A DNA stretch of 64,000 bases, from the NCBI GenBank assembly GCA_019055375.1, contig JAHQIW010007390.1:1-64000 (forward strand). Direction: 5' to 3'. Both the position numbers and the translations under genes were made by a program. The notes below the pieces were generated by a model. The model worked only from the letters and a program-made list of their open reading frames with translations. It had not been told where the DNA came from and made no database searches. Source of the stretch: Parelaphostrongylus tenuis (lineage: Eukaryota > Nematoda > Chromadorea > Rhabditida > Metastrongylidae). Below are positions 60,501 through 64,000 of this stretch, piece after piece. Numbering within the stretch: position 1 is the stretch's first letter; the number at the start of each line of letters is the position of its first letter.

Positions 60501-62999
60501 TAGCTACTGCTAGATATAATGCTCAAGAAATCTCGTAGTTTTACTGCTTTTTCTGCACTTGATTTTAGTTATCGTATAAATACCAAAAACTCTTGCAAAA
60601 GTAAAAGATACGTTTTTACCAAAGGCTTGAGTAGAATGCAGATAACGGACCTCTCTCTACACCTCGTTCCCTTCTTCGTATAGCATAGCTATGAGTAAAC
60701 AATTTGAACGAAATTACGCAATAAATATGAGAAATGAGAATGTAGAGGGCACAAATAATCAGAAAAATGTTGAGAATTATTGATGAAGTGATATCTGACT
60801 CAATAAGCAGCACTTCTTTTTTACAAACTTTTCATTGTTTTCCAATTTCAACCATTACTGTAAGTTCATGTATTTTATGCAACAAAGTATACGAAAACTG
60901 AAAAAAATAAAAGGTAAACTGATTTAATTGCGAACAAAATCTGATTACAATACTACAGAAATGTTCGATAAAAGTTCTCAAGATAGCCTTCTTATAACTA
61001 CTTTGTTGTTCCCTTTTAAAGGGGAGATTATAAATGGAGCAATTACGTTATTTCTAGTATGAATAACCTTATTGGAGCTGTTCTATCATACTTGGCCATT
61101 TACTGACAAGGAAATCCCATTTGTTGACGAAAAAAGTATAATTTATCAAAAAACTACCGCATTTGCCCCGGAGTAGGCGCCGGCCGACTCTCTTTGTAAC
61201 CGTCCGAGCCCCGCACCAACCAAAAATGGCGCCGCCCGCAAAAGGTTATGCAGTGTGAAAAATGTCAAAGTTATAACACTGACGCAGCATTTATAAATTT
61301 TCAGCGACATTCTGCAATGCTCATTTTCTGCAGTTTGTGACCCAAAAATATTGTGAAGTTCTACAGTGATTCTTTTTTATCTCTTATGACGTTATACTCT
61401 TCTACTCCCTTTGAACTGTGTAGCAAAAAAGTAATGGCTCGTTTTCTTCTTGTTCTTCATTAGGAGTCGGTAGCAAGTGAACATATAATATCTTGTGAGA
61501 TTATAATTCTGTTTTGCGAGATTTTGTTATTTAACGCTTGAGTGGATATTATCCTAAACTCTTACTTGCGAAAGAAACGGTATCCATTGCAAGCATTGCA
61601 GTCGCATATCCATAGTGGAAATAAAAAAAAAAAAAACTGAGCTGTTGACCATAGAGAACGCTGACAACGCTGCTCTATTGAATTTGTGCCTTGTATAATC
61701 ACTGTCGTGGTAATCGCAAGGATATCTCTTGCAATCGGTGTCGATCACCCAGAGGTTCGACGAGGCAGTGCTTAGCGCAACACCAAGGCTTTGACCTGTG
61801 TATGAGCAATTTTTTCAAATATAACGAAATCACTATCAATGTTAGTTGTTAATGGTTAGTGTTGTGAGAAAATGGTAAAAAAATGAGAAATAAATAATAG
61901 TTTGCCTGAAAATTTTGAATATCTTTGGTGATCAGTTTAGCATGAGTCAATGCTTCTTGATTCGAGCATCTTCACACTGTCTCTAATGAAATTACGAAAT
62001 AAGATAAAAAGTGTGTGTGAAAGTGCGAGAAAAATGCCGGTTTTTTTTGTGAATGACTTGTTAGCAATGCATTTCACTCTAATATCTTTTCTATAGCAAA
62101 GTAAAATGTTCTTCCAATAGTCCTTTTCTTTTCTGTGTCCTCGTATCTTTTCCTACTCCCTTTCTTTTATCTTCCTTACTAACTCTCTCTTATCTTCTTC
62201 AAAAATAGAAGTTGAAAGGGAATTTTTCAGAATCATTTCCACTTTTTTCAATAGATGATATTTATAAATTTTCTTATTTTACAACTTTTACTGAAGTGCT
62301 ATGAAGTTATAACCTTATGTCCAGGGATCTTGGATGATATGTAAAACTCTGAACATCGGACTGAAGTGAAACCTACGCTCCATCCTTATGTCCCAAGTAA
62401 GGATGAAATGCGAGTTCAGTTTCGATACAAGGATTAGAGTTTCACCTAATACTCAACATCTATTGGTGTTTCGATAGATTTGTAACAGTATTTTTACGCA
62501 CCTCTCTCAGTGCAACTGAGTTCGAAATCTATATGTGCTTCTCAGATTAAATCATTGATGCTTCGGTGTTGACAGGTCGATACTTTGTATCGCATAAAAG
62601 GTGATGGTAGAACAGGCGCTTTGGTAGTGAATTGGTTAACAGACCCCTCCCTCCCTCCAAAGAATGAAATTGGGTTTGTTTCCCGTTTGGAGCCCAATAT
62701 TTAACGTAGCACTGAAATTTTTTTTTGAAATGAAAACCACTAGCGACGTGTTTGATACAAGTTGCTCATTATACTCACCTGGAGTTCCTACCGTAATGTT
62801 TACGGTGTAGATGGTGTCATAGTGGTCCATGATCGGTTGCGACCCTTTCTTGAGTAACTAGGCTCGACGAAAACTTCTCTCTTCCAGGTATTTGTGGTAG
62901 AGATTGGCCCTCACATGTAAATCTTCTGGCTATAGGTTTCAAGAATTTCGGTCTTTATGAACTTGCGTTATTTTTGTCATTATCACTCTTCTGAATTGA

Positions 63000-63190
63000 T
63001 GTAGAGTGATGTGCAAAACTTTTGCGTCAGGCGCGACTAGAACCCGCACCTCACTCTTTCCAGGAGCGCGTGCTCTATCCTTCACACTACTGACGCCCAT
63101 TTTGCACATCAGTCTTTCTACGCTACAGCGCATCTATCTGTCGGCCGCTAGCGGTCAACGGCCTGGCCCAGATAGTCGGTCTCGATATCG
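63000..63190 (-). repeat. tRNA-derived SINE, second family
   Basis: Duplicate of 5455-5655: complement of the B box GACTAGAACCCGC and of the A box GCTCTATCCTTCACAC. Lies in protease copy C intron 1. Confidence 0.6.
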
Positions 63191-64000
63191 ACCCCAGTCT
63201 TTTACTTTTCTCAATATGAGCAATATCTTAATCGTTACCCTATCCGAATACTCTTATTTGCTAACAAGTATTGCGCTAGTCAGACATAGTGCCCTACTCC
63301 ACTGATGCCTTAAGCATTGACTACAAACTTCTCTACTGGTCGCTGTGCTCATCGGAGCACCACTACTTCCGATACGATGGAAAGGTGATCGTAATCTCGA
63401 AGGCGAAGAAAATGGTGGGAAAGTGAGGGTAGTGGTAGTGCAAACCAGTTGGTTGCACCTTTTTAGATTTTGAAGCAACAAAGCATAGAAGTTGGCAAAC
63501 TTGCTTATAGATCTTACTTGATGAGACGGGCTATGAGCGAACCTGTCGAGAGGCCTTCATCTTGTACACCTAACCATAAATCATGGCCACGAGCGTGGCA
63601 AGAACGAGAACGGTCTTCATTGCTAAAGGATAAGATCTCTTATGATAGAAATTTTTCAAGCTTGATGCTTTAGTATAGAATGCCATTTCTCCTCTCGCCA
63701 AAGTCTGTATGATTAGATTTTTCCAGAACATTGCCTTTTCATTTGTATAAAATATTAGACTGAGTTGTGCCTCGAGAGTTCTTTATAAAAGAGGAGCATT
63801 TTCTTGGTTAGATAAAAATCATTTCTTCTTTACAGACTCGCGAATGGATAATAGTACTAACAGCCATTGCTGCAATCTTATGAAAATAGAAGTAAGTGAA
63901 AATAAAGCTAGAAACACTATGTATAAACGTATGATGGAGCGGGGTGTTGGCCTTTACACCGTTTGACGGATGTTTCGTCAGCAAGGCGGTATTCCAGAGC

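Larger units (their letters stand above)
52969..63620 (-). pseudogene. Aspartic protease copy C, eight exons, heavily broken
   Basis: Minus-strand A1 protease spanning 10.7 kb. Exons: 1 = 63518-63620, 2 = about 62779-62929, 3 = 61566-61795, 4 = 58428-58543, 5 = 58284-58355, 6 = 53835-about 54001 (GLITYGALDNINCDQNVKYV), 7 = 53506-53713 (second active site ISDTGTSF), 8 = 52969-53115 (WILGDPWIQTYCNIHDFGQ, then stop). Breaks: TAG at 63570-63572 in the signal peptide, one base missing in exon 1, TAG at 62858-62860 in exon 2, first active site STA instead of DTG, exon 3 frameshifted at a poly-A run near 61625, and frameshifts in exons 6 and 7. Exons 4, 5 and 8 are open. Intron 5 is over 4 kb and holds a PLE with a nested T1 element. 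Joining the two exon groups into one gene is inference from strand, order and phase. Confidence 0.82.
57591..64000. repeat. Segmental duplication, right copy
   Basis: Direct-orientation counterpart of 1-6500, continuing beyond the right edge of the window. It contains copy C exons 1-5. It has a segment of about 140 bp near 58.90-59.04 kb that the left copy lacks, and it lacks the SINE fragment present at about 4.28-4.33 kb in the left copy. Confidence 0.9.

Noticed and set aside
1..64000. CRISPR array, bacterial operon or integrated phage
   Set aside because: No regularly spaced short repeats, no ribosome-binding-site-led long frames; introns and eukaryotic elements throughout.

Overview
The window looks like repeat-dense, AT-rich nuclear DNA of a parasitic nematode, most likely a hookworm-type strongylid. 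The evidence is small exons with GT..AG introns, paralogues of a secreted pepsin-like aspartic protease, RTE-type non-LTR retrotransposons, mariner transposases, Penelope-like elements (PLEs) and tRNA-derived SINEs. No bacterial-style operons or rRNA genes are present. I found no intact protein-coding gene. The species cannot be fixed from the sequence alone.

Aspartic protease loci. Copy A (minus, 834-6098) carries exons 1-5. Copy B (plus, 31702-36483) carries exons 1-5. Copy C (minus, 52969-63620) carries eight exons: the N-terminal five at 58.3-63.6 kb and the C-terminal three at 52.97-54.0 kb. Fragment E (minus, 21607-21771) is an orphan last exon. A and C lie in a direct segmental duplication (1-6.5 kb and 57.59-64.0 kb) that runs off both ends of the window. 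Both have lost the first catalytic Asp (DTG reads STA) and carry frameshifts or stops. B keeps DTG but has one stop codon in exon 4, and I found no C-terminal exons for it.

Mobile DNA fills most of the rest. There are four decayed RTE elements (10.9-12.2, 22.4-24.9, 30.1-30.6 and 37.4-38.2 kb) and three mariner loci (41.3-41.9, 45.5-46.7, 50.6-51.4 kb). A family of roughly 0.8-1 kb long-terminal-inverted-repeat elements (called T1 here) recurs at 10.8-12.6, 13.2-14.0, 20.4-20.8, 42.7, 45.3-48.0 and 56.7-57.6 kb. Other foldback elements lie at 1.86-2.36, 14.77-15.49, 52.1-52.6 and 59.4-59.9 kb. PLE coding remains (N-terminal and RT domains, GIY-YIG endonuclease) lie at 34.2-36.35 and 55.4-58.15 kb.

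The most notable content is a set of hammerhead ribozyme (HHR) sequences of four types, at about fifteen sites. Type A is a retrozyme-like repeat with a monomer of about 318 bp (27.3, 27.8, 40.6, 41.0, 41.25, 44.7 kb). Type B sits at PLE 3' ends (0.55, 34.3, 36.2, 47.3, 47.6, 58.0 kb). Type C is a 269-bp foldback element at 14.0 kb. Type D lies at 28.0-28.4 kb with a remnant at 41.6 kb. Several ribozymes (40573-40617, 40989-41033, 14056-14106, 34315-34358, 57997-58044) keep every core nucleotide and pairable stems. Across three types the copies recur as divergent inverted pairs, left copy minus and right copy plus. This suggests a shared insertion mechanism, probably PLE reverse transcriptase, though that is inference.
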